A stretch of 64,000 nucleotides of DNA from Tenacibaculum skagerrakense. GTDB lineage: Bacteria > Bacteroidota > Bacteroidia > Flavobacteriales > Flavobacteriaceae. The notes below the pieces were generated by a model, which had not been told where the DNA came from, searched no databases, and saw only the letters and a program-made list of their open reading frames with translations. How positions within the stretch are numbered: the stretch's first letter is position 1; every line of letters begins with the position of its first letter. Of the stretch, positions 1-9,379 are shown piece by piece. Where the stretch lies: assembly GCF_004345825.1 (NCBI RefSeq), contig NZ_SLXM01000008.1, forward strand, positions 124,001 through 188,000, in the 5' to 3' direction. The translations under genes were made by a program, and so were the position numbers.

Positions 1-792
1 AATTCGAGTAGTCGAATAGCCTAAAGCTTTAGCTGCTTCAACATATTGTTGTTGTTTTACAGTGATTACTTGACCTCTAACAATACGAGCAACTTCTACC
101 CACATTGTTAATCCAACTGCGATAAAAACTTGCCAGTATCCTTTACCTAAGGTCAGTGTAATGGCAATTACTAATAATAACGTAGGAATAGACCATGTTA
201 TGTTAATAATCCACATTATAAAATTATCAATTTTACCACCAAAATAACCAGCGATAGCACCAACAGGAATTCCAATAATTAAAGAAATCAGAACTGCTAT
301 AAAACCAATAGAAAATGAGATTCTACTACCAATAATAACTCGACTTAATAAATCTCTTCCAAATTTATCTGTTCCTAAGTAAAAAGTTTTTTGATAAATA
401 TAATTCTGAGGTTCATTATTAAATAGCTTTAAATCAAACTCTTTAATGGTTCCATCTGTTTTAACTATTTCAATGTTCTTTTGATTGATAGTGTATGAAT
501 TAATTGGTATTTCATTACCATCAGTGTTTTTTCCATATAAAAAAGTAGTTAACCAAGAAGATTTAGTAGTTTTTTGTATAGGGATAAAGAGCATTTGAGT
601 AGAAAAACCTGGCTTTTTAGAATGAATTTCGATATGCATTTGATTAGCCGAGTTCGAGTTGTCTGGTGCTAATACATAACAAAATAGAGCCGTAAGCCCA
701 CATAAAATAATATAGCCTAGACTTATAAGTCCGGTTTTATTTTTTTTAAATTTTTGAAATGTTAAATGCCAAAGTGAATTTGATGATTTCAT
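1..792 (-). CDS. ABC transporter permease, OppC/DppC type (3' end cut by window edge)
   Basis: Inner-membrane permease of an oligopeptide/dipeptide-type ABC importer. The 264 residues present start with a short cytoplasmic segment and one membrane helix (about residues 20-42), then a periplasmic stretch of about 90 residues, then the BPD_transp_1 core beginning near LGTDKFGRDLLSR, a signature of OppC/DppC. The last residues before the edge, EAAKALGYS, are the EAA loop that contacts the ATPase. The C-terminal helices are missing. The ATG lies 2 bases after the stop of the MscS-like gene, so it is the third gene of a minus-strand operon. Substrate is not deducible; no binding protein or ATPase is in view. 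Confidence 0.88.
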   Translation of the reverse strand, partial: MKSSNSLWHLTFQKFKKNKTGLISLGYIILCGLTALFCYVLAPDNSNSANQMHIEIHSKKPGFSTQMLFIPIQKTTKSSWLTTFLYGKNTDGNEIPINSYTINQKNIEIVKTDGTIKEFDLKLFNNEPQNYIYQKTFYLGTDKFGRDLLSRVIIGSRISFSIGFIAVLISLIIGIPVGAIAGYFGGKIDNFIMWIINITWSIPTLLLVIAITLTLGKGYWQVFIAVGLTMWVEVARIVRGQVITVKQQQYVEAAKALGYSTTRI

Positions 793-794
793 TT

Positions 795-2060
795 TCACAT
801 CAAATTTTTAAGTTTCGTAAGATCATTTCCAGTTGGAGATTCAAAAATCTCTAAATCGAAATAAGAAACGGAAGCACAAATATGATCAAAAATATCAGCA
901 ATTATACGCTCATAAATTACCCATTCTTTCATATTACTAAATGCATATATCTCTAAAGGTATTCCTTTTGATGTTGGAGTTAATTGTCTTGTCATTAGAG
1001 TTAGCTCCTTGTTGATTTTAGGGTTTTGTTCTAAATATAAATCAATGTATTTTCTAAAGATGCCAAAGTTGGTAAGGTTTCTACCATTAATAAGTACATC
1101 TTTATTTATATTCTTTTGAGAATTATAATTTTTTATTTCTTCACTTTTTTCTTTAAGATAGGAACTAATAAGTTCAATTTTACTGAATTTTTCAATATCA
1201 TCCTCAGAAACAAATTTAATACTACTCATTTTTATTGAGACAGCACGCTTAATCCTTCTTCCACCTGAATTATTCATGGCTCTCCAGTTCTTAAATGAAT
1301 CAGAAATTAGAGAATATGTAGGAATACTAGTTATGGTATTATCAAAGTTTTGAACGATAACAGAGGTGAGATTTATTTCTATAATATTTCCATCGGCACC
1401 ATATTTTTCCATGGTGATCCAATCCTGAAGTCTTACAGTATCATATACAGAAATTTGAATACTAGCTACAAAGCCTAAAATAGCATCTTTGAAAATTAAG
1501 AGTAATACAGCTGAAAAAGCACCTAATGTAGTTAAAAATCTGGCCAAAGGTCTGTCGGAAAGTATAGAAACACTGATGATAACTCCAATTAACCACAAGA
1601 ATACCATGAAAATTTGAACGTAGCTCTCTAGAGGTTTGTCTTTAAAAACAGTTAATGTTCTTAAATAATCTTTAATACTCGAAAGAATACTTTTAATAAG
1701 TAAGATAAAACTGATTAAAATACAAACATTCGTAATCTTTTGAGCATAATTTAAAACTTGACTAAAATCAATAAAGATATAGTCTAAAAAAGAGTAAGTA
1801 ATTATAAATATTATGACTCTAGATAAGTTTAAAAAAGTTCTGTTTTTTATCAGGATATCATCAAACTGAGTTTTTGTTTTAGAGGCTAATTTCTGTATTA
1901 TTTTACTACCAAAGAGTTTAACCAATCTGTAAATTATATACCCAAGAAAGGGAATAACCAAAATATTACAGATAACATTTAAGTACATTGCTATTCCTTC
2001 ATCAACTCCTAAATTATCAGCAAATAAACTGTAGAATAATTTCCTTGATTCCATTATCAT
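795..2060 (-). CDS. Mechanosensitive ion channel, MscS family, YbdG-like
   Basis: 421-residue inner-membrane protein with about five predicted helices in the N-terminal half, then the MscS pore-lining helix and soluble beta domain (VRLQDWITMEKYGADGNIIEI around residues 211-231, matching the conserved D-W-I...G.V..I pattern). The long C-terminal extension (SIPTYSLISDSFKNW onward) and total length fit the YbdG/miniconductance branch (about 415 residues) rather than MscS itself (286). Likely role: pressure release on hypo-osmotic shock. It overlaps the upstream transporter gene by 4 bases (ATGA), so it is translationally coupled. Met3 is an alternative start. Confidence 0.9.
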   Translation of the reverse strand: MIMESRKLFYSLFADNLGVDEGIAMYLNVICNILVIPFLGYIIYRLVKLFGSKIIQKLASKTKTQFDDILIKNRTFLNLSRVIIFIITYSFLDYIFIDFSQVLNYAQKITNVCILISFILLIKSILSSIKDYLRTLTVFKDKPLESYVQIFMVFLWLIGVIISVSILSDRPLARFLTTLGAFSAVLLLIFKDAILGFVASIQISVYDTVRLQDWITMEKYGADGNIIEINLTSVIVQNFDNTITSIPTYSLISDSFKNWRAMNNSGGRRIKRAVSIKMSSIKFVSEDDIEKFSKIELISSYLKEKSEEIKNYNSQKNINKDVLINGRNLTNFGIFRKYIDLYLEQNPKINKELTLMTRQLTPTSKGIPLEIYAFSNMKEWVIYERIIADIFDHICASVSYFDLEIFESPTGNDLTKLKNLM

Positions 2061-2764
2061 ATTAAGTTTTTAATCTCTTCGCCTTCTTTTAAATTAAATT
2101 TTTTTCTAAACCAGTATACAGTAATGTATAGGAATGGAGTATCTAAAAGTGCTATAAAAACTTTAAAAACAACACCACTAATCAGCAATCCTAACAACTG
2201 ACTCCAAGAAACAATTCCAAATGAACATAAAAGAACTAAAACAGTTAAGGTGTCAATTATTTGAGAAGAAAAAGTAGAGAAGTTGTTACGTAGCCATAGG
2301 TGTTTACCGTTAGTATATTTTTTCCAAAAATGATATACTCTAATATCCACAAATTGAGCAAATAAGTAGGCAAGCATAGATGCTAAAACTGCTAATGGAG
2401 CCGCACCAAATACTAAATTAAAGGTGTCATCATTTACGGGAGACCAAGAAGTAGCTGGAGCATGTTTTCCAACAAAAATAATTCCTAAAGAAAATAATGA
2501 AGCAAAAATACCTGCGATCACAACTTGATTAGCCTTTCGTTTACCGTAAATTTCAGATAAAATATCGGTGATTAAAAAAGTAATTGGATAAGGTAAAAGT
2601 CCAACAGAAACTTCAAACAATTTCACATCAAATACTTCTAAATGAAAAGGATACCAATAAAAGAATTTTTGAAAAATAAGGTTAGAAGCAACAAGAGAAG
2701 CTATAAATAAAGCAGCAAGTATCAAATATATATTTTGCGCAAGTAGTTTGTTTTTCTCGGTCAT
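2057..2764 (-). CDS. yhhQ: Queuosine precursor transporter (VUT/YhhQ family)
   Basis: 235-residue integral membrane protein with six predicted helices. It shows the family features: an N-terminal ASNLIFQKF segment, the LPYPITFLITDILSEIYGK block (about residues 57-75) and the C-terminal region near LLDTPFLYI. Members import preQ0/preQ1 for queuosine-tRNA synthesis (established for E. coli YhhQ). First gene of the minus-strand operon with the MscS-like channel and OppC-like permease, divergent from fabD. The link between these three functions is not obvious. Confidence 0.88.
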   Translation of the reverse strand: MTEKNKLLAQNIYLILAALFIASLVASNLIFQKFFYWYPFHLEVFDVKLFEVSVGLLPYPITFLITDILSEIYGKRKANQVVIAGIFASLFSLGIIFVGKHAPATSWSPVNDDTFNLVFGAAPLAVLASMLAYLFAQFVDIRVYHFWKKYTNGKHLWLRNNFSTFSSQIIDTLTVLVLLCSFGIVSWSQLLGLLISGVVFKVFIALLDTPFLYITVYWFRKKFNLKEGEEIKNLI

Positions 2765-2777
2765 AAAACGAAAATAG

Positions 2778-2785
2778 CAAAATTA
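2778..2785 (-). promoter_or_regulatory. Putative -7 promoter box of the queuosine transporter operon
   Basis: On the minus strand this reads TAATTTTG, matching the Bacteroidota TAnnTTTG box, 14 bases upstream of the start codon. No convincing -33 TTG at the usual spacing. Confidence 0.4.
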
Positions 2786-2793
2786 AAATTGAT

Positions 2794-2801
2794 TATGTTT
2801 G
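2794..2801 (+). promoter_or_regulatory. Putative -7 promoter box of fabD
   Basis: TATGTTTG matches TAnnTTTG and lies 29 bases before the fabD ATG; it sits almost back to back with the divergent promoter of the transporter operon. No clear -33 element. Confidence 0.45.
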
Positions 2802-2830
2802 CATAATTAAACAAATGATTAAAGAAACTT

Positions 2831-3715
2831 ATGAAAGCATATGTTTTTCCTGGACAAGGTGCCCAATTTACAGGTATGGGTCTAGATTTATATGAAAAAT
2901 CACCTTTAGCACAAGAGCTGTTTGAACAAGCAAATTCAATTTTAGGTTTTAGTATAACTGATGTAATGTTTGAAGGTACTGCTGAAGAATTAAAACAAAC
3001 AAAAGTAACACAGCCTGCTATATTTTTACACTCTGTAATCTTAGCTAAAGTTTTAGGTGAAGATTTTAAACCAGACATGGTGGCAGGACATTCTTTAGGT
3101 GAGTTCTCGGCGTTGGTGGCTAGCAATGCTTTGTCTTTTGAAGACGGTTTAAAGTTAGTGTCTACAAGAGCAAGAGCAATGCAAAAAGCGTGTGAGATGC
3201 AAGAATCAACGATGGCCGCAGTATTAGGTTTAGAAGATGAAGTAGTAGAAGAAGTTTGTGATTCTGTAGACGGTGTTGTAGTTGCTGCAAATTATAATTG
3301 CCCTGGGCAGATTGTAATATCTGGAGAAGTTGAAGCTATTAACAAAGCATGTGATATTTTAAAGGAAAAAGGAGCTAAAAGAGCATTGGTTTTACCAGTA
3401 GGAGGAGCTTTTCACTCTCCTTTAATGGAACCTGCGCGTGAGGAATTAGCCAAGGCTATTGAAGAAACAACTTTTAATACACCAATTTGTCCGGTTTATC
3501 AAAATGTAGTGGCTAAAGGAGTAACTGATCCTGCGGAAATAAAAGAGAATTTAGTATCGCAATTAACAGGAGCAGTGAAATGGACACAGTCTGTACAACA
3601 AATGGTTGCTGATGGCGGTACTGAATTTATAGAGGTTGGGCCAGGTAAAGTATTGCAAGGTTTAATGAGAAAGATTGATAGAAATGTAGCTGCTAGTGGA
3701 GCTAGTTTTGAATAA
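2831..3715 (+). CDS. fabD: Malonyl-CoA:ACP transacylase
   Basis: Transfers malonate from CoA to acyl-carrier protein, supplying extender units for type II fatty-acid synthesis in the cytoplasm. 294 residues, close to the usual 300. Visible motifs: FPGQGAQ at residues 6-12, the nucleophile serine in AGHSLGEFSA (about residue 88), and the catalytic histidine in AFHSPLM (about residue 196). Stands alone, between a divergent operon and a convergent peptidase gene, with its own promoter box and a terminator. Confidence 0.97.
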   Translation: MKAYVFPGQGAQFTGMGLDLYEKSPLAQELFEQANSILGFSITDVMFEGTAEELKQTKVTQPAIFLHSVILAKVLGEDFKPDMVAGHSLGEFSALVASNALSFEDGLKLVSTRARAMQKACEMQESTMAAVLGLEDEVVEEVCDSVDGVVVAANYNCPGQIVISGEVEAINKACDILKEKGAKRALVLPVGGAFHSPLMEPAREELAKAIEETTFNTPICPVYQNVVAKGVTDPAEIKENLVSQLTGAVKWTQSVQQMVADGGTEFIEVGPGKVLQGLMRKIDRNVAASGASFE

Positions 3716-3748
3716 GTAGCAAATCAAATAGATATATAAAATAAAAAT

Positions 3749-3766
3749 GCCCTAAATACTTAGGGC
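3749..3766. terminator. Bidirectional terminator between fabD and the M16 peptidase gene
   Basis: Perfect 7-bp stem GCCCTAA/TTAGGGC with a 4-base loop, followed by a T-rich run on both strands (GTTTATTGTTTTT on plus, ATTTTTATTTT on minus). It lies 33 bases after fabD and 12 bases after the convergent peptidase gene. Confidence 0.85.
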
Positions 3767-3777
3767 GTTTATTGTTT

Positions 3778-6615
3778 TTATTGTTTTACTTTCTCTTGAA
3801 GTTCGTTTAATAAAACAGGTTCTCCAAAGCCTAATTCTTTCATCCTGTTTAGTTGAGTTTCTGCATCTCCAACCACTAACCAAATCATTTTATTAGGATC
3901 AATATATTTGTTAGCTAACTCTTGAATACGAGGAATTGTCATTTCAGAAACAATTTTTTCTCTATCTTTTACATAATCTGGAGATAAATTATAAGAACTG
4001 ATATTTTCTAACATCCCTAGTTTTGCATTCATAGTTTCAAACGCACGTGCATTCGATTTTATCAAAAATCCTTTGGTAGTTTCTAAATCTTTTTCGGTAT
4101 AGTTTTCAGCATAATCTTCTAAGATTTGTTTTACCAATTGTGAAGCTTCTAAAGTAACATTACTTCTTACACCACTAGCAATAGTAAATGCACCTTTTTC
4201 TTTAGATCCAGAGAAACCAGAACGAATTCCGTAAGTATAACCCTTTCCTTCTCTAAGTTCCTGGGTTAACTGAGAAGCAAAACCACCACCACCTAAAATG
4301 TAGTTCATAACAGTAGCAGGATAATAATCTTTATCATTAAATGCTAATGCAGGAGTTCCAAATCGTAACTGAGATTGTTTAGCATTTGGTACATCATAAA
4401 AATACACAGTAGATTTACTTGGAGGTTCAGGAGTAGGGAAGCTAGGGATTGTTACTTCTTTTGCTTTCCAATTCTCATTAATATCTTTTAAAGAAGTTAC
4501 AATACTTTCTTTATCAATGTCTCCAACGACATGCATTGTTGTGATTGATGGAGAGATATAATTAGCATAATAGTTCTTAACATCATCAATTGTGATAGCC
4601 TCTACAGAAGCAATAGTTCCTAAAATATTTTTAGACCGAATATTGTCTTTTCCATACAATAAAGCATTGTACTGATTTGCAGCAATTGATCGAGGGCTAG
4701 CTTCTTCTTGTCTTAAATTTGTAATGGCTCTTTTTTTCAACAATTCAAATTCTGATTCATCCCATCTTGGCTCTAATAGCATTTCTTTAACCAAAGCCAA
4801 TGTAGCATTGTAATTTCTAGTTAAGGTAGTTCCTGAAATACGTATGTTTTCTTTTGTAGCGAACACATTAACAGAAGCTCCTAATTGAGCTAATGCATCT
4901 TCTAGTTCACTAACAGTTTTATTTTTAGTTCCTTTTTCAAGAAGACCAGCGGTTAAATTAGCAACTCCTAATTTGTTTATATCTTCTAAAAGTTGTCCGC
5001 CTTCAATAACAAAATTAAATTCAACTAAAGGAACTTCACTATTTTGAATACCATAAATTTTCAAACCATTTTCTAATTTATCTTGCCACACATCTGGCGT
5101 TTTTATTTCTGGAGATTTTCCGTAAGTAGGCTCGATAGAACGATCAAAAGAAGATGGAGTTTTTTCATATTTAGCAGCAACAGATGCATCAAAAGTTTCT
5201 TCGGCTCCGATGACTATTTTTTCTTCAACAACTTCAGCTTCTGTAGAATTCGAAAGAGCTAATTGTTGATCACCTTTTGGTACAAAACTAGTAGCAATAA
5301 AATTCTTTCCTTTGATGTATTTGTTATACACATTCATTACATCTTCAGTAGTTACTGCTAATGTTTGATTTAATTCTTTTGTAACATAACCTGGATCACC
5401 AGTATATGTGTTATAGGAAGCTAAACGAGAACCTTTACCAAGAACACTTGATAAACTGCTGTAGAAGTCTGTTTCTAAGCCAGCTTTAATACGATCTAAA
5501 TCTTTTTGAGGAATACCATTTTGTTCAAATTCAGCAAAAGCTTTATCAATTCCGCTTTTAACATCATCAAGTTTTGTGTTGTTGAAAGCACGTACGATTA
5601 ATTGAATTTGACCAGCAATCTCTGAAGTGAAGTTAAACATTGTAGTTCCAGAAGTCAATTTTAAATCATCAACTAATACTTTGTTTAAAGGCGCTTTTTT
5701 TCCAACGGTTAAGTATTGAGATAAAATATCTAAAGCATACGAATCTTTGTGGTATTGCTCTACAGCAGGCCAAGTTAGCGTTAACTCAGGTAATCTTGCA
5801 AAATTATCTTCGTAGTATAAATGTTTTGTTTCAGTAACAACCCCAGGACGTTTTTGAACAGGAGTAATTTCTTCACCTTTTGGGATTTCATCAAAATATT
5901 TATGAACCCATTCTTTAGCTTTAGCAATGTCAATATCTCCAGATAAAACTAATGTAGCGTTATTTGGAACATACCATTTTTTAAAGAAGTTTTTTACATC
6001 TTCTAAAGTAGCATTTTGTAAATCCTCTAAAGAACCGATTACTTGCCAATTGTAAGGATGATCTTTTGGATATAAGTTTTTTCCGATAACATATTGTCTA
6101 TGACCATAAGGTCTGTTATCTACACTTTGTCTTTTTTCATTTTTTACAACTTGTTTTTCCTTGGCTAATACAGGATCTGTTACTGTGTTGATAAACCATC
6201 CTAGTTTATCAGCTTCTGCCCAAATCATTTTTTCTAAAGCATCGCTAGGAACTGTTTGTAAATAGTTAGTTCTATCTCTAGAAGTAGAACCATTTGCCCC
6301 AGATCCACCAATTCGAGCACTCATTTTATCCAATCCGCCTTTTCCTAAGTTTTCAGATTCTAAGAATAATAAATGTTCAAATAAATGCGCAAAACCAGTT
6401 CGTCCTTCTATTTCTCTAGCAGAACCAACGTGTACCATTAATTCTACAGCAACTACTGGATCTGATTTGTCTACGTGAAAAATAACGTCAAGTCCGTTGT
6501 CTAATGTAATTTTTTCATAATCGATTTTTAAAGCTACCGATTTAGCTTCTTTACTTGAAGAGGTACAACTCAGTACAAAAACTGAAAGAAATACCCATAA
6601 GATATTTTTAGTCAT
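3778..6615 (-). CDS. M16 (pitrilysin) zinc peptidase, two-domain lipoprotein
   Basis: 945-residue insulinase-family peptidase holding two M16 repeats in one chain. The N-terminal half carries the inverted zinc motif HLFEH (His77, Glu80, His81) with a distal glutamate near NEKRQSV; the second half (from about residue 510) is a non-catalytic M16 domain ending with the GGGGFASQLTQELREGKGYTY block typical of the family. The N-terminus is a lipoprotein signal with lipobox VLSC (Cys17), so it is exported and lipid-anchored, probably in the periplasm or outer membrane. Monocistronic. Confidence 0.93.
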   Translation of the reverse strand: MTKNILWVFLSVFVLSCTSSSKEAKSVALKIDYEKITLDNGLDVIFHVDKSDPVVAVELMVHVGSAREIEGRTGFAHLFEHLLFLESENLGKGGLDKMSARIGGSGANGSTSRDRTNYLQTVPSDALEKMIWAEADKLGWFINTVTDPVLAKEKQVVKNEKRQSVDNRPYGHRQYVIGKNLYPKDHPYNWQVIGSLEDLQNATLEDVKNFFKKWYVPNNATLVLSGDIDIAKAKEWVHKYFDEIPKGEEITPVQKRPGVVTETKHLYYEDNFARLPELTLTWPAVEQYHKDSYALDILSQYLTVGKKAPLNKVLVDDLKLTSGTTMFNFTSEIAGQIQLIVRAFNNTKLDDVKSGIDKAFAEFEQNGIPQKDLDRIKAGLETDFYSSLSSVLGKGSRLASYNTYTGDPGYVTKELNQTLAVTTEDVMNVYNKYIKGKNFIATSFVPKGDQQLALSNSTEAEVVEEKIVIGAEETFDASVAAKYEKTPSSFDRSIEPTYGKSPEIKTPDVWQDKLENGLKIYGIQNSEVPLVEFNFVIEGGQLLEDINKLGVANLTAGLLEKGTKNKTVSELEDALAQLGASVNVFATKENIRISGTTLTRNYNATLALVKEMLLEPRWDESEFELLKKRAITNLRQEEASPRSIAANQYNALLYGKDNIRSKNILGTIASVEAITIDDVKNYYANYISPSITTMHVVGDIDKESIVTSLKDINENWKAKEVTIPSFPTPEPPSKSTVYFYDVPNAKQSQLRFGTPALAFNDKDYYPATVMNYILGGGGFASQLTQELREGKGYTYGIRSGFSGSKEKGAFTIASGVRSNVTLEASQLVKQILEDYAENYTEKDLETTKGFLIKSNARAFETMNAKLGMLENISSYNLSPDYVKDREKIVSEMTIPRIQELANKYIDPNKMIWLVVGDAETQLNRMKELGFGEPVLLNELQEKVKQ

Positions 6616-6735
6616 TGGTGATTTAAATTTAAGGCATGAAATTACTAAAACTAGGAAAGAAGATTTTCCTAATTTTTGTTAAAAATTATTGAGAGCAAGT
6701 CAATTATTGATAAAATGTGTGGAATAAATTGTACG

Positions 6736-7743
6736 CTATTGTTTTAATTGCCATTCCCAAGCAGATTGCAAAGCCTGTTCGATAGTTTTTTCGGCTTTCC
6801 ATTTTAGTTCAGTGTTGGCTAAACGGGTATCTGCATAAGCTGCAGTAATGTCACCTTCACGACGTGCTGCAATTTTATAATTCAATCTATGTTGGGTTGT
6901 TTTTTCAAAAGCATCAACAATTTCTAGAACCGAGCTCCCTTTCCCAGTTCCAACATTATAGAATTCAAAATTCGTTTTATTTTCCTTTTTGATTAACCTT
7001 TGTAACGCTGCAATATGAGCTTTAGCTAAATCTACAACATGAATGTAATCTCTAATAGCTGTTCCATCTGGAGTATCATAATCATCCCCAAAAACAGATA
7101 ATTGTTCTCTAATACCGGCGGCAGTTTGTACTACATACGGAATTAAATTTTGAGGAACTCCTAATGGTAATTCTCCGATTTTAGCTGTATCATGTGCTCC
7201 TATTGGATTAAAATATCTTAATGAAATAGCATTCAATCCATTTGCTTTACAAGTATCCTTAATGATTTCTTCTCCAATTTGTTTGGTGTTTCCGTAAGGA
7301 GATTCTGCTGGTTTTATCGGTGCGTTCTCCGTAATAGGGAGTTCGTCAGCTTGGCCATAAACAGTACAAGAAGAGCTAAAGATAAAGTTGTCAATTTTTC
7401 GATCTATCATTTCTTGGAGAATGTAGACTAAACTACCAATATTGTTTTCGTAATATTCCAAAGGTTTTTGAACACTTTCTCCAACAGCTTTGAAAGCAGC
7501 AAAATGAATAATACCATCAATTTGATTTTTCTCAAAAAAAGCTTTTACATTTTCTTTTACGCGTAAATCTAGCTGAAAAAAAGCAGGTTTTTTTTCCGTA
7601 ATTTCAGCAATATTTTCTAAAACTTCAATTTTTGAATTTGAAAGATTATCAATAATAACAACTTCATAACCTTCGTCTTGTAATTCAACTACAGTATGAG
7701 AACCAATAAAACCTAAACCACCGGTAACCAATATTTTTTTCAT
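6736..7743 (-). CDS. galE: UDP-glucose 4-epimerase
   Basis: Interconverts UDP-glucose and UDP-galactose for galactose use and surface polysaccharides. 335 residues, normal length. Rossmann motif TGGLGFIGSH at residues 7-16, the catalytic Ser123-125 region and Tyr150/Lys154 (YGNTK) of the extended SDR family, and the YNVGTGKGSSVLE substrate loop. Two bases separate its start from the upstream small membrane protein gene, so it is the last gene of a three-gene minus-strand operon with the aminotransferase, suggesting use in sugar-nucleotide supply for glycans. Confidence 0.95.
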   Translation of the reverse strand: MKKILVTGGLGFIGSHTVVELQDEGYEVVIIDNLSNSKIEVLENIAEITEKKPAFFQLDLRVKENVKAFFEKNQIDGIIHFAAFKAVGESVQKPLEYYENNIGSLVYILQEMIDRKIDNFIFSSSCTVYGQADELPITENAPIKPAESPYGNTKQIGEEIIKDTCKANGLNAISLRYFNPIGAHDTAKIGELPLGVPQNLIPYVVQTAAGIREQLSVFGDDYDTPDGTAIRDYIHVVDLAKAHIAALQRLIKKENKTNFEFYNVGTGKGSSVLEIVDAFEKTTQHRLNYKIAARREGDITAAYADTRLANTELKWKAEKTIEQALQSAWEWQLKQ

Positions 7744-7745
7744 AG

Positions 7746-8162
7746 TTAATTATTGAAATCAGATTCTTTAATGCTCAGCGTTGTTTTAACATTCTCTTTT
7801 GTTGGTCTAATAAATATTAATAACAACAAAACGCCAATATTTAAATTTATTAATTCTGGTTTTAGAAGAAGTATTAAGAACCCAGAGGCTTCTAATGGAG
7901 CCCATCGCATAATAAAAGAACTAATATAAGTAGATAACTTCTCTGAAGTCGGTTGTTCTCTTGTAACTGTTTCTAGTTTTTTCTTAGCGATATATATCCC
8001 AAAAAAGTATGCTACAATTGGAAATACTGCAAACATAAAATTAGAACTGTCAATTTTAAATTTATCAAGATTTTTAAAATCTCCTAAAATGTAATTAAAT
8101 ACACAAAACCCAATAATTTGTGTTATGTGAATAATTTGACCAGTTCTAATTTTTTGATTCAT
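7746..8162 (-). CDS. Small membrane protein of unknown function
   Basis: 138 residues with about four predicted membrane segments (near 10-25, 42-58, 85-100 and 105-120) and charged loops between them. I do not recognise a family. It sits between the aminotransferase (1 base gap) and galE (2 base gap), so it is certainly expressed as part of that operon. A role in the same glycan pathway is only inference from position. Confidence 0.75.
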   Translation of the reverse strand: MNQKIRTGQIIHITQIIGFCVFNYILGDFKNLDKFKIDSSNFMFAVFPIVAYFFGIYIAKKKLETVTREQPTSEKLSTYISSFIMRWAPLEASGFLILLLKPELINLNIGVLLLLIFIRPTKENVKTTLSIKESDFNN

Positions 8163-8163
8163 T

Positions 8164-9312
8164 TTAACTTAAAAAGTCATTAATTGTATTAGTGATGAGT
8201 GTTAATTGCTCTTCATCTAACTCTGTATGCATTGGCAATGAAATAACAGTTTCTACCAATTCATTAGTCACTTTAAAATCAGCTTCATTATAACGGTCAT
8301 TAGCATAGGCTTTTTGCTTGTGTAATGGCACTGGATAATAGATAGCATTGGCAATTCCATTATCTAATAAATGTTGATGTAATTCATCACGCTTTCCATT
8401 TGTTATTTGCAATGTATACTGATGAAAAACATGACAATCGCAAGCATCACAAATTTGCCCACAACTAGCACTAGTTGGTGTTATAATATTTGAATTATTT
8501 GCAAAAGCATTGTTATAGAATCTTGCTGCATTACGACGCGCATTACAGTATTCATCTAAGAAAGGAAGTTTTGCTTTTAATACAGCTGCCTGAATACTAT
8601 CTAATCTAGAGTTTACACCAACAACATCATGATAATAACGTTTATACATTCCGTGATTTACAATTCCTCTAATTATATGCGCTAAATCATCATCATTTGT
8701 AAAAATAGCACCACCATCTCCATAACATCCTAAGTTTTTAGAAGGGAAGAAAGAAGTGGTTCCAACATCTCCGATAGTTCCAGCTTTCTTCTTTGAACCA
8801 TCTTTAAAAGTATAATTCGCACCAATGGCTTGTGCATTATCTTCGATAACAAATAAGTTATGCTCTTTAGCAATTTCAAGAATAGCTTCCATATTAGCCA
8901 CTTGCCCGAATAAATGTACAGGAACAATTGCTTTTGTTTTTGGAGTTATTGCTTCTTTTAATGCTTTTATATCGATGTTAAAAGTATCTGGCTCTACATC
9001 AACCAAAACAGGAGTTAAGTTTAACAAACCAATTACTTCAACAGTGGCCGCAAAAGTAAAATCTGCAGTAATAACTTCGTCGCCTGGTTGTAAACCAAGT
9101 CCCATCATTGCAATTTGTAAAGCATCAGTTCCATTTGCACACGGAATCACATGTTTTACATCTAAATACTTCTCTAAATCTGCTTGAAATTCTTTTACAT
9201 AAGGTCCGTTAATATATGCTGATGATTCAAGTACTTCTTGAATTGATGCATCTACAGTTTCCTTAATTTTTTGATATTGACTTTGTAAGTCAACCATATG
9301 AATTTTTTTCAT
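8164..9312 (-). CDS. DegT/DnrJ/EryC1-type sugar aminotransferase
   Basis: PLP-dependent aminotransferase that aminates keto-sugar nucleotides for surface glycans. 382 residues. Visible: GTDALQIAM (residues 61-69), the IEDNAQAIGA aspartate that binds the pyridine nitrogen (Asp158), and the Schiff-base lysine in FFPSKNLGCYGDGG (Lys192). A cysteine-rich insert lies at about 284-293 (Cys284, 288, 291, 293) just before HVFHQYTL. First gene of the operon with the membrane protein and galE. The exact sugar substrate cannot be told. Confidence 0.92.
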   Translation of the reverse strand: MKKIHMVDLQSQYQKIKETVDASIQEVLESSAYINGPYVKEFQADLEKYLDVKHVIPCANGTDALQIAMMGLGLQPGDEVITADFTFAATVEVIGLLNLTPVLVDVEPDTFNIDIKALKEAITPKTKAIVPVHLFGQVANMEAILEIAKEHNLFVIEDNAQAIGANYTFKDGSKKKAGTIGDVGTTSFFPSKNLGCYGDGGAIFTNDDDLAHIIRGIVNHGMYKRYYHDVVGVNSRLDSIQAAVLKAKLPFLDEYCNARRNAARFYNNAFANNSNIITPTSASCGQICDACDCHVFHQYTLQITNGKRDELHQHLLDNGIANAIYYPVPLHKQKAYANDRYNEADFKVTNELVETVISLPMHTELDEEQLTLITNTINDFLS

Positions 9313-9354
9313 TTCCTGCTGTTTGTTTACTCAAAAGTACAAATTTAAAACCTT

Positions 9355-9362
9355 TATATTTG
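9355..9362 (+). promoter_or_regulatory. Putative -7 promoter box of the penicillin acylase-like gene
   Basis: TATATTTG lies 17 bases before the chosen ATG at 9380. Its position argues against the longer reading frame start at 9323, which would begin upstream of the promoter. Confidence 0.5.
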
Positions 9363-9379
9363 ATAAAACATATTTACGA

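Noticed and set aside
2761..3126. 121-residue minus-strand frame
   Set aside because: Antisense shadow of fabD, whose own frame is fully supported by motifs.
9323..9379. Longer start for the penicillin-acylase-like protein
   Set aside because: It would begin upstream of the -7 promoter box and put 19 polar residues before the signal segment.
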